Origin: Alphaproteobacteria bacterium
GTDB taxonomy: Bacteria > Pseudomonadota > Alphaproteobacteria > SHVP01
Direction: 5' to 3'
DNA: 8,985 nucleotides
Assembly (NCBI GenBank): GCA_026421105.1
Contig: JAPKDI010000038.1
Coordinates: 1 to 8,985 of the forward strand
Below are positions 1 to 5,554 of the stretch, piece after piece (position 1 is the first letter of the stretch; each line of letters opens with the position of its first letter). The notes under the pieces are model-generated. The model did no database searches, had not been told where the DNA came from, and saw nothing but the letters and a program-made list of their open reading frames with translations. The translations under genes and the position numbers were made by a program.

Positions 1-361
1 TGATCCCCTGTTTTCGCTCCGCTGCGCGGTAGCGCAACATCAGATGCGGAAAATCAAGATTGAATTCATGCGGCGGCACATAGGGACACTTCGTCATGAA
101 GCACATATCACACAATGTGCAGGCATCGACGACCGGTTTAAAATCGCTGCTCGCGACAGAATCGAGCTCACCCGTTTCTGACCCGTCGATGAGATCGAAT
201 AGTCGCGGGAAGGAATCGCACAAATTGAAGCAGCGGCGGCATGTGTGGCAGATATCGCCGACGCGACGCATTTCCGCGTCGAGCGCGTCCAGGTCCGTGT
301 ACGCCGGGTCTTGCCAGTCGATGGAGTGCCGAATGGGCGCCTCGGTCGAGCCTTCTTTCAT
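1..361 (-). CDS. Heterodisulfide reductase-related (Fe-S)-binding protein, N-terminal part (3' end beyond window)
   Basis: This is the first 120 residues of an iron-sulfur protein that continues past base 1. Two complete ferredoxin-like [4Fe-4S] motifs are visible: C38-x2-C41-x2-C44-x3-C48 and C81-x2-C84-x2-C87-x4-C92-P. After them comes a conserved-looking stretch around KCPYVPPHEFNLDFPHL (residues 91-107). Twin-cluster N-termini of this kind belong to the GlpC/HdrD/glycolate-oxidase-subunit class, which usually carries C-terminal CCG domains; those would lie outside the window. From knowledge of the family, such proteins are often found next to a short rubrerythrin and a DUF3501 protein, as the rubrerythrin neighbour here suggests. 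The role is probably electron transfer, with an unknown partner. The ATG at 361 is chosen because an in-frame stop lies upstream at about 401-403 and no ATG or GTG falls between; a TTG at 370 is the only alternative. No Shine-Dalgarno is visible, and a strong hairpin ends 10 bases before the start. Confidence 0.85.
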   Translation of the reverse strand, partial: MKEGSTEAPIRHSIDWQDPAYTDLDALDAEMRRVGDICHTCRRCFNLCDSFPRLFDLIDGSETGELDSVASSDFKPVVDACTLCDMCFMTKCPYVPPHEFNLDFPHLMLRYRAAERKQGI

Positions 362-371
362 CTGAATCAAA

Positions 372-397
372 CGGGGGCGGTTGTTAAACCGCCCCCG
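372..397 (-). terminator. GC-rich stem-loop between rubrerythrin and Fe-S gene (terminator or attenuator-like)
   Basis: There is a perfect 11-bp inverted repeat (372-382 pairs with 387-397) around a 4-base loop. Read on the minus strand it is followed by a short, interrupted T run (TTTGATT). No T run follows on the plus strand, so it is oriented to act on rubrerythrin transcripts. It sits 22 bases after the rubrerythrin stop and ends about 10 bases before the Fe-S start. It may terminate most transcripts, protect the 3' end of the rubrerythrin message, or lower expression of the downstream gene. The weak T tract leaves open which of these it does. Confidence 0.65.
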
Positions 398-419
398 CCC
401 TTAAAACAGCTGGTCACGC

Positions 420-836
420 TTAGAGGCTGTCGAGCGCTTTCTGGAAGCGGCCGGCATGCGACTTCTCGGCTTTTGCCAAGGTCTCAAACCAGTCGGCCAC
501 CTCGGTGAAGCCTTCATCCCGGGCGGTCTTTGCCATTCCGGGGTACATGTCGGTGTATTCGTGGGTTTCCCCGGCAATCGAGGCCTTGAGGTTTTTGTCG
601 GTCGTGCCGATCGGCTCGCCGGTTGCTGGATCGCCGGTCTCTTCGAGAAACTCGAGATGGCCATGAGCATGACCGGTCTCGCCCTCGGCGGTCGAGCGGA
701 ACACTGTGGAGACGTCGTTGTAACCTTCGACATCAGCCTTTTGCGCGAAATAGAGATAGCGGCGGTTGGCCTGAGACTCACCAGCAAAGGCGTCCTTCAG
801 GTTCTGTTCGGTTTTAGTTCCCAATAGTGCGGGCAT
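420..836 (-). CDS. Rubrerythrin-family diiron protein without rubredoxin domain
   Basis: A 138-residue four-helix ferritin-like protein. The four diiron-ligand motifs are all present: E20 in [16 protein letters not shown]53 and H56 in [16 protein letters not shown]90 and E93 in [11 protein letters not shown], and E124 and H127 in AEKSHAGRF. Rubrerythrins reduce hydrogen peroxide to water in the cytoplasm. Classical ones (about 190 residues) carry a C-terminal rubredoxin domain with a Cys4 iron site. This protein ends at residue 138 and contains no cysteine, so it needs a separate electron donor; the adjacent Fe-S protein is one candidate (inference). The ATG at 836 is preferred over a TTG one codon upstream because AAGGAGGA lies 5 bases before the ATG and only 2 before the TTG. 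Its own candidate promoter and a Fur/Irr-like palindrome lie upstream. Electron donor and substrate preference cannot be read from sequence. Confidence 0.93.
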   Translation of the reverse strand: MPALLGTKTEQNLKDAFAGESQANRRYLYFAQKADVEGYNDVSTVFRSTAEGETGHAHGHLEFLEETGDPATGEPIGTTDKNLKASIAGETHEYTDMYPGMAKTARDEGFTEVADWFETLAKAEKSHAGRFQKALDSL

Positions 837-841
837 CAATG

Positions 842-849
842 TCCTCCTT
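842..849 (-). promoter_or_regulatory. Ribosome binding site deciding the rubrerythrin start
   Basis: On the minus strand AAGGAGGA is a near-perfect Shine-Dalgarno. It stands 5 bases from the ATG at 836 but only 2 from the TTG at 839, which favours the ATG. It is the strongest ribosome binding site in the left part of the window, suggesting high expression. Confidence 0.75.
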
Positions 850-899
850 CGACGTCTTTTTATTGATCAGAGTGATGTGGGTACGCTCAGGCAACTCGC

Positions 900-932
900 G
901 ACCCGAAACCCAATATGGGCTCGGCTCGGGTC
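900..932. repeat. Interrupted inverted repeat between irr and rubrerythrin
   Basis: A 7-bp perfect outer arm (gacccga at 900-906, tcgggtc at 926-932) encloses a smaller 5-bp stem with a 5-base loop centred on aatat (about 907-921), with a 4-base bulge on one side. It lies downstream of the irr stop but has no T run on the minus strand, so it makes a poor intrinsic terminator. It also covers the -10 and most of the spacer of the candidate rubrerythrin promoter, so it could instead be an operator. The sequence does not decide between these. Confidence 0.45.
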
Positions 933-940
933 ATGGTCAA
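912..940 (-). promoter_or_regulatory. Candidate sigma70-type promoter for rubrerythrin
   Basis: On the minus strand TTGACC (935-940, 5 of 6 to the -35 consensus), a 17-base spacer, and CATATT (912-917, 4 of 6 to the -10 consensus). Transcription would start near 905 and leave a leader of roughly 70 bases before the ATG at 836. It is the best -35/-10 pair I found in this gap. It is a consensus match only. Confidence 0.45.
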
Positions 941-942
941 TA

Positions 943-957
943 TTAGAATCACTTTAA
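943..957. promoter_or_regulatory. Fur/Irr-like imperfect palindrome upstream of rubrerythrin
   Basis: The minus-strand 15-mer TTAAAGTGATTCTAA is an imperfect 7-1-7 dyad with 5 of 7 base pairs symmetric. It sits 2 bases upstream of the candidate -35. The right half contains TTCTAA, as in the alphaproteobacterial Irr box (iron control element, TTTAGAA-N-TTCTAAA). The left half is degenerate and the half-site spacing is about 2 bases wider. With an Irr-type gene immediately upstream, regulation by Irr or another Fur-family protein is plausible, but the match is partial. Confidence 0.35.
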
Positions 958-988
958 TGAACCATGCAGCGACTTGATTTGAAACAAC

Positions 989-1456
989 TTATGACTTGCG
1001 ATCACTGAGCCGGATGACGACGTCAATGCGTGCGATTTCGATGCCCGCCGGTGGTTCCGGGAGGCTCGACAGATCCACTGCGACGCTCTCGATGTCTTCG
1101 AGTTCCGCGCGCGCTTCGTGAAAGAAATGGTGGTGGTCCGCCACATTAGTATCGAAATAGGACCGGCCCGGTTGGACCGTGATCTCGCGCAATAGCCCTA
1201 CGCGAACGAATTGATGGAGCGTGTTGTAGACCGTTGCCAACGAAACGCCGACGCCGGCGGAACCGGCCTCGCTGTGGAGCACTTCAGCGGTTAAGTGCCG
1301 CGCGCCAGGTTCAAATAACAGGCGCGCTAACGCCACCCGCTGACGGGTGGGGCGCAAGCCAGCCGCGCGGATGCGATCCTGCGTAGTCCTGTTCTCGTCA
1401 AGTTGTTGGGGGACAGTCATAGAGGATTCATTATCAAGCCTAAGGCCCGCTGACAC
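989..1456 (-). CDS. irr: Irr-type Fur-family transcriptional regulator (iron/heme response)
   Basis: A 155-residue Fur-superfamily protein. The winged-helix half contains AGLRPTRQRVALARLLF (residues 32-48), HLTAEVLH (54-61) and the recognition region SLATVYNTLHQF (72-83). The dimerisation half contains YFDTNVADHHHFF (100-112), whose triple histidine (H108-H110) is the hallmark of Irr and a known heme/metal-responsive site, and ends with an IARIDVVIRL strand. The protein has no cysteine at all, so it lacks the CxxC zinc sites of Fur, PerR and Zur and the N-terminal Cys-Pro heme regulatory motif of Bradyrhizobium Irr. In alphaproteobacteria Irr controls heme and iron genes under iron limitation. 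The GTG start at 1456 is chosen because GAGGG lies 6 bases upstream; an ATG at 1420 is an alternative with a weaker site, giving 143 residues and keeping the whole fold. It starts 9 bases after the flavoprotein stop. Confidence 0.9.
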   Translation of the reverse strand: MSAGLRLDNESSMTVPQQLDENRTTQDRIRAAGLRPTRQRVALARLLFEPGARHLTAEVLHSEAGSAGVGVSLATVYNTLHQFVRVGLLREITVQPGRSYFDTNVADHHHFFHEARAELEDIESVAVDLSSLPEPPAGIEIARIDVVIRLSDRKS

Positions 1457-1462
1457 GCCGTA

Positions 1463-1467
1463 CCCTC
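1463..1467 (-). promoter_or_regulatory. Ribosome binding site supporting the irr GTG start, overlapping the upstream stop
   Basis: GAGGG on the minus strand lies 6 bases from the GTG at 1456 and overlaps the TGA stop of the flavoprotein gene (1466-1468). This suggests translational coupling and is the main reason to prefer GTG over the internal ATG at 1420. Confidence 0.55.
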
Positions 1468-2863
1468 AGTCCCCGGTTACGAGGCGATTGACTAGCTGCT
1501 TCACGGTGGGCACGTAACCGTTGGAATAGAACGGATCATCCTTGAAACGGAAAGCTGCGTGGCCAGCAAACATGAGCTCGTTCTCGACCTCGTCGCTATG
1601 AGAAATGACCTGCAAGGTCTTCTGAATACAATAGCTGCGCGGGTCAGTCTTCTTGCCTGTCGTATGGCCCTCTTCTTCGGACCAGTTGGAAAAGCGGCAA
1701 GCGCTGAGGCATCCCATGCAGTCCACCTGATCAGTTCTAATCCCACGCTTTACTTCCGGGGTGACTAAAATAAAGGTGGAATCCGGGGTCTTCATCGCCT
1801 CCGTAAAGCCAGCCTCCATCCATTTTTGAGCTTGGCTTTTGTCATGCTCGGTGACGAAGACCGGTTTTTTGCGCAGGCCCAGCGAGAACTCGGTGTTGTG
1901 GCACCCGGTCGGCTCGAGGGTGTAAGCAATCTGATGCTCGGTGCGCTCTTTAAGCTCGCGCAGGAACGGATTCTCAACCGCCGATGACCACATGCCCGTG
2001 GGGCTGAACCTGTTGAGATAAATATCGCCCTCGTTCAGCTCACGCAGGCGCTGTTTCCATGCATCGGATATTGGGCTCTCTTCTGTGAGCAATGGTCTCG
2101 TACCGAACTGGAACGCGACCGGGCCCAGTTCTGGGTTATCGATCCAATCGGACCACTCGCGCAGATACCAGACACCCCCGGCCATGATGATCGGCGTGTC
2201 GTCGAGGCCGAACTCGCGCAGGCGTTGGCGCAACTCGAGGACGCGGGGGTAGGGGTCTTCAGGTACTTCCGGGTCTTCGCTGTTGGATAGGCCATTGTGA
2301 CCGCCGGCGCGCCAGGGATCTTCGTAGACGACACCGCCAAGAAGCTCGCCGAACTTATGGTAGGCGCGTTTCCACAGCGCGCGGAACGCGCGGCCCGATG
2401 AGACAATAGGGTAATAGTGCACGCCGAAACGAGCGGCGATTTCGGCCACCTTATAGGGCATGCCTGCGCCGCAGGTAACGCCGTTGATGAGGTGACCGGC
2501 GCGTTCAAGTACGCCGTTCAGCACACGCTCTGCTGCCGCCATTTCCCACAAGACATTCATGTGGACCGGACCGCGGCCGCTTGCCAGGTCATAGGCAACC
2601 TTGGCCTGCGTCACGCCGCCATCGATCGAATATTTGATGAGCTCCTCGTGCCGGTCGGCACGGGTGCGGCCAAGATATTGTTGCGGGATCATTTGGCCGG
2701 CTTCATCGAACGAATCGGCATTGACGCCGGAAAAGGTGCCGACCGCACCTGCTGCTGCCCAGGCTCCCGAACTTTCACCGTTCGAGATCGCGATTCCCTT
2801 GCCTCCCTCTACCAGAGGGAGGACATCAAACCCCGAAATACGCATGCTATTGAGGGATTTCAC
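1466..2863 (-). CDS. Nitronate monooxygenase-type flavoprotein with C-terminal cysteine cluster
   Basis: A 465-residue TIM-barrel flavin oxidoreductase of the nitronate monooxygenase (2-nitropropane dioxygenase, NMO) superfamily. Landmarks are LPLVEGGKGIAISNGE near the N-terminus (15-30), INGVTCGAGMPYKVAEIAARF (126-146), the AGGHNG motif with H189 in the usual place of the active-site histidine, and the FMN-phosphate segments IMAGGVW (226-232) and FGTRPLLTEES (253-263). Family members use FMN and oxygen to oxidise alkyl nitronates, but the substrate here is unknown. It is about 100 residues longer than typical NMOs (roughly 320-380). The extension (about 375-465) holds C382-x2-C385-x3-C389 and C412, a possible iron-sulfur or zinc site. 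The GTG start at 2863 has AAGGA 9 bases upstream; an ATG at 2845 is the alternative. It has its own candidate promoter and probably leads a two-gene operon with irr. Confidence 0.85.
   Translation of the reverse strand: MKSLNSMRISGFDVLPLVEGGKGIAISNGESSGAWAAAGAVGTFSGVNADSFDEAGQMIPQQYLGRTRADRHEELIKYSIDGGVTQAKVAYDLASGRGPVHMNVLWEMAAAERVLNGVLERAGHLINGVTCGAGMPYKVAEIAARFGVHYYPIVSSGRAFRALWKRAYHKFGELLGGVVYEDPWRAGGHNGLSNSEDPEVPEDPYPRVLELRQRLREFGLDDTPIIMAGGVWYLREWSDWIDNPELGPVAFQFGTRPLLTEESPISDAWKQRLRELNEGDIYLNRFSPTGMWSSAVENPFLRELKERTEHQIAYTLEPTGCHNTEFSLGLRKKPVFVTEHDKSQAQKWMEAGFTEAMKTPDSTFILVTPEVKRGIRTDQVDCMGCLSACRFSNWSEEEGHTTGKKTDPRSYCIQKTLQVISHSDEVENELMFAGHAAFRFKDDPFYSNGYVPTVKQLVNRLVTGD
2802..2822. repeat. 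Perfect 9-bp hairpin inside the start of the flavoprotein gene
   Basis: cctccctct (2802-2810) pairs perfectly with agagggagg (2814-2822) around a 3-base loop, 41-61 bases after the GTG start. It encodes part of LPLVEGG, a segment that looks conserved in this family, so it may be incidental to the protein sequence. If formed in the mRNA it could slow early elongation. Confidence 0.5.
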
Positions 2864-2907
2864 GATTCCGCATCCTTGTCGTCACCCAAAAAGAGGGCGT
2901 CCTACTC

Positions 2908-2935
2908 AATATAGAACGATATCACGTTCGGCCAA
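2908..2935 (-). promoter_or_regulatory. Candidate sigma70-type promoter for the flavoprotein-irr operon
   Basis: On the minus strand TTGGCC (2930-2935, 4 of 6 to the -35 consensus), a 16-base spacer, and TATATT (2908-2913, 5 of 6 to the -10 consensus). A start near 2901 would give a leader of about 38 bases to the GTG at 2863. The spacer is exactly filled by an inverted repeat (separate entry), which supports a regulated promoter. Confidence 0.5.
2914..2929. promoter_or_regulatory. Inverted repeat (possible operator) in the promoter spacer
   Basis: gaacg (2914-2918) and cgttc (2925-2929) form a perfect 5-bp dyad separated by 6 bases, fitting exactly between the candidate -35 and -10. A repressor bound there would block RNA polymerase. 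It matches neither the Irr box, nor the alphaproteobacterial LexA direct repeat (GTTC-N7-GTTC), nor the Gram-positive LexA box (GAAC-N4-GTTC). The cognate regulator is unknown. Confidence 0.4.
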
Positions 2936-2944
2936 CTCGCAGAT

Positions 2945-2970
2945 GCCCGGCCACACAAGAGTGACCGAGC
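2945..2970 (-). terminator. Stem-loop downstream of pnp
   Basis: On the minus strand 2961-2970 pairs with 2945-2954 as a 10-bp stem (8 Watson-Crick and 2 G.U pairs) with a 6-base loop, 20 bases after the pnp stop. The G.U pairs become A/C mismatches on the plus strand, so the structure favours the pnp-sense RNA. No T run follows, so it may be a 3'-end stabilising hairpin or a weak terminator instead of a classical intrinsic one. Confidence 0.5.
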
Positions 2971-2990
2971 AATTTCTGAGGATTAGGAGG

Positions 2991-5129
2991 TTACTCGCCC
3001 ACCTCAGCTTCTTTTGCGGGGGCGCCGCCGCCTTCTTCTAAACCAGACTCTTGGTTCACAGACTTCATGCTGAGCCGGACCTTGCCGCGATCATCAAACG
3101 ACAGGACCTTAACCCAAACTTCGTCACCTTCATTGATGACGTCGGTCACCTTGCCAACCCGTTCCGGGGCCAGCTCGGAGATGTGCACCAAACCGTCTTT
3201 GGAGCCGATGAAATTCACGAAGGCACCGAAATCCACGACCTTCACGACCTTGCCGCGATAGATCACGCCGATCTCGGGTTCCGCGACGATATCGCGAATC
3301 CACTTCACGGCAGCCTCGGCCGACTCGGTGTTCGAACTCGCCACCTTGACCGTACCGTCGTCTTCGATATCGACCTTCGCGCCCGTCACTTCGCAAATCT
3401 CGCGAATGATCTTGCCGCCGGTACCGATGATTTCGCGGATCTTGTCTTTGGGGACTTGGAGCGTAGTGATCCGCGGTGCGTTGTCATTGACCTCATCACG
3501 AGCGGTGCTGAGCGCCTTCGACATTTCACCAAGGATGTGGATCCGGCCATCGCGCGCCTGCGCGAGGGCTGCTTCCATAATATCCTTCGTGATACCGGTG
3601 ATCTTGATGTCCATCTGCAACGCAGTGATACCCGCTTCGGTACCGGCCACCTTGAAGTCCATATCACCCAAGTGATCTTCGTCACCGAGGATATCCGAGA
3701 GGACAGCAAAACCGCTCTCTTCGAGGATCAGCCCCATGGCGATGCCCGCACACGGTGCGCGCAACGGAACGCCCGCGCCCATCATCGAGAGGGACGAGCT
3801 GCAAACCGTCGCCATCGAGGACGAACCGTTTGATTCGGTCACTTCGGAGACGACACGAATGGTATAGGGGAACGCTTCTGGTGTCGGCAGCAACGGTCGC
3901 AAGGCCCGCCACGCCAGTTTGCCGTGACCGATTTCACGACGGCCAGGGGACGCCATGAACTTGGTCTCACCGGTCGAGTACGGCGGGAAGTTGTAGTGCA
4001 GCATGAAACGCTCGCGGTACTCGCCCTCAAGCGCGTCGATCATCTGCTCGTCCTGACCGGTGCCTAGCGTGGTGACGGCCAAAGCCTGGGTTTCACCCCG
4101 GGTGAACAGAGCCGAACCATGGGTGCGTGGCAGAACGTCGTTTTCCGCCATGATGGGCCGCACCGTTTTGGTGTCGCGACCATCGATGCGAACGCCGCTG
4201 TCGAGGATCTGACCACGGACGAGACTCTTTTCCATCTTCTTGAAGACGCCCGACGCAACGCTCGCGTCGAGGCTGTCGTCTTCGGCGGCGGCCTGGTCGA
4301 CCTTCTTGCGCGCCGCGGACAAAAGGTCCGTCCGCGCCTGCTTTTCACGCTCGGCATAAGCAGCTTTCAAGTCGTCGCCAACCAAGGCCTCAAGCCGCGT
4401 CTTGACGTCTGACGTATCGACGTCGGCGGGCAGCGGCCACGGCTCTTTCGCGGCTGACTCGGCCAGCGACACGATCGCGTCGATGACCGGCTGAAAGGAC
4501 TCGTGACCAAACATGACCGCGCCCAGCATGACTTCTTCGCTGAGCTCCGAGGCTTCAGATTCGACCATCAGAACGGCTTCGCCTGTGCCGGCGACGATGA
4601 GATCGAGTTGCGATTCTTCGAGCTGTTCCGGTGTCGGGTTGAGTACATAAGCGCCATCGACCCAGCCCACGCGGGCGCCGCCGATCGGGCCCAGGAACGG
4701 AATGCCCGAGATGGTTAGGGCTGCGGATGCACCGATGAGCGCCACGATATCCGGGTTGTTTTCCAAGTCATGCGACAAGACCGTGCAGATAACCTGCGTC
4801 TCATTGCGGAAGCTGCTGTGAAACAACGGACGGATCGGGCGATCGATCAGACGTGACGTGAGGGTTTCCTTTTCGGCAGGACGCCCTTCGCGTTTGAAAA
4901 AGCCGCCTGGGATTTTACCGGCGGCGAATGTCTTTTCTTGGTAGTTGACGGTTAGTGGAAAAAAATCAATTCCCGCCCGCGGCGATCTTTGCGCGACGGC
5001 AGTACACAACACGGTGGTCTCGCCATAGGTGACGAGAACAGCCCCGTCGGCCTGGCGGGCAATCCTACCGGTTTCGATGACGAGCGTGCGCCCGCCCCAT
5101 TCGACTTCTTTCCGAACGATATTGAACAT
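2991..5129 (-). CDS. pnp: Polyribonucleotide nucleotidyltransferase (PNPase)
   Basis: A 712-residue full-length PNPase, the usual size. It degrades RNA 3' to 5' by phosphorolysis, releasing nucleoside diphosphates, as a trimeric ring and often with RNase E. Domains in order: first RNase PH domain (about 10-145, with [21 protein letters not shown]), helical linker (about 240-310), catalytic second RNase PH domain (about 313-545, with [16 protein letters not shown] around S436-S438, and [13 protein letters not shown]), KH domain (about 553-612, loop [12 protein letters not shown]) and S1 domain (about 619-690, DFGAFVNF and DGLVHISEL). D485 and D491 correspond to the catalytic D486 and D492 of the Escherichia coli enzyme. 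The tail after residue 692 is short and acidic/Gly-rich. The ATG at 5129 has AAGGA 8 bases upstream. It follows rpsO, with a structured leader suggesting autoregulation. Nothing essential is missing. Confidence 0.99.
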   Translation of the reverse strand: MFNIVRKEVEWGGRTLVIETGRIARQADGAVLVTYGETTVLCTAVAQRSPRAGIDFFPLTVNYQEKTFAAGKIPGGFFKREGRPAEKETLTSRLIDRPIRPLFHSSFRNETQVICTVLSHDLENNPDIVALIGASAALTISGIPFLGPIGGARVGWVDGAYVLNPTPEQLEESQLDLIVAGTGEAVLMVESEASELSEEVMLGAVMFGHESFQPVIDAIVSLAESAAKEPWPLPADVDTSDVKTRLEALVGDDLKAAYAEREKQARTDLLSAARKKVDQAAAEDDSLDASVASGVFKKMEKSLVRGQILDSGVRIDGRDTKTVRPIMAENDVLPRTHGSALFTRGETQALAVTTLGTGQDEQMIDALEGEYRERFMLHYNFPPYSTGETKFMASPGRREIGHGKLAWRALRPLLPTPEAFPYTIRVVSEVTESNGSSSMATVCSSSLSMMGAGVPLRAPCAGIAMGLILEESGFAVLSDILGDEDHLGDMDFKVAGTEAGITALQMDIKITGITKDIMEAALAQARDGRIHILGEMSKALSTARDEVNDNAPRITTLQVPKDKIREIIGTGGKIIREICEVTGAKVDIEDDGTVKVASSNTESAEAAVKWIRDIVAEPEIGVIYRGKVVKVVDFGAFVNFIGSKDGLVHISELAPERVGKVTDVINEGDEVWVKVLSFDDRGKVRLSMKSVNQESGLEEGGGAPAKEAEVGE

Positions 5130-5152
5130 ATCTATCTTCCTTGCTTGCTGTC

Positions 5153-5217
5153 GGAGCGCACCCCTTGCGCGCTCCCCTGGAGGTCAACGACCTCGGGTCT
5201 CAGACGCGGGCAGACCC
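5153..5217 (-). promoter_or_regulatory. Structured rpsO-pnp leader with three tandem stem-loops
   Basis: In transcription order: stem A (5212-5217 with 5195-5200, 6 bp, 11-base loop), stem B (5189-5194 with 5180-5185, 6 bp, 3-base loop) and stem C (5167-5175 with 5153-5161, 9 bp including one G.U, 5-base loop). Stem C ends 23 bases before the pnp ATG. A competing 5-bp stem (5215-5219 with 5206-5210) overlaps stem A. No T run follows any of them, so readthrough into pnp is expected. In enterobacteria this spacer contains an RNase III-cleaved hairpin through which PNPase represses its own synthesis. The position matches; the mechanism here is inferred. Confidence 0.55.
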
Positions 5218-5274
5218 GCACACCAATCGCCCGCGCGCGGCGGAGCGAACTGGTTATGCGCGGCGAACACCCAG

Positions 5275-5544
5275 CTACTTTCTGATACCGAGTCGTTGAA
5301 TAAGCTGCTCGTAACGCGAGACTTCACAGTCGCGCACATAGTCGAGCAACCGACGGCGCCGATTGACGAGCATCAGGAGCCCGCGCCGTGAGTGGGCATC
5401 CTTTTTGTGGTCTCTGAAGTGTTCAGTGAGGTTGGTGATCCGCTCAGTCAGGATCGCAACTTGCACCTCGGGCGACCCGGTGTCGTCTTCCTTGGTCGCA
5501 TATTCTTTGATGAGCTCAGCTTTGCGCTCTGAAGTAATCGACAT
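5275..5544 (-). CDS. rpsO: 30S ribosomal protein S15
   Basis: An 89-residue S15 of exactly the usual length. S15 is a primary binder of the 16S rRNA central domain, nucleates 30S platform assembly and forms an intersubunit bridge. The family signature is intact: [16 protein letters not shown] (residues 21-36), [19 protein letters not shown] (39-57) and [11 protein letters not shown] (59-69), containing the conserved H41/H45, D48 and SRRGLL rRNA-binding segment. The ATG at 5544 has AGGAG 7 bases upstream, and that site overlaps the truB stop codon, so the two genes are probably coupled. In several bacteria S15 represses its own translation by binding its leader. I could not identify such an element because the leader here lies within truB. 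Confidence 0.99.
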   Translation of the reverse strand: MSITSERKAELIKEYATKEDDTGSPEVQVAILTERITNLTEHFRDHKKDAHSRRGLLMLVNRRRRLLDYVRDCEVSRYEQLIQRLGIRK

Positions 5545-5554
5545 CGGTTATCTC

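Noticed and set aside
96..365. 89-codon plus-strand open frame at the left edge
   Set aside because: The minus strand there encodes two intact [4Fe-4S] motifs in one frame, so this is its shadow.
837..839. TTG as the rubrerythrin start
   Set aside because: The Shine-Dalgarno would be only 2 bases away; the adjacent ATG at 836 has better spacing and codon.
2914..2929. SOS (LexA) box at the flavoprotein promoter
   Set aside because: The GAAC and GTTC half sites are 8 bases apart and inverted; alphaproteobacterial LexA uses a direct GTTC-N7-GTTC repeat and the Gram-positive box has a 4-base gap.
3051..3833. 260-codon open frame on the plus strand opposite pnp
   Set aside because: It lies wholly within the PNPase gene on the other strand, with no recognisable domain and no ribosome binding site supporting it.
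5153..5175. Rho-independent terminator after rpsO
   Set aside because: The stem is good but no T run follows, and the pnp start lies 23 bases further on; a leader element fits better.
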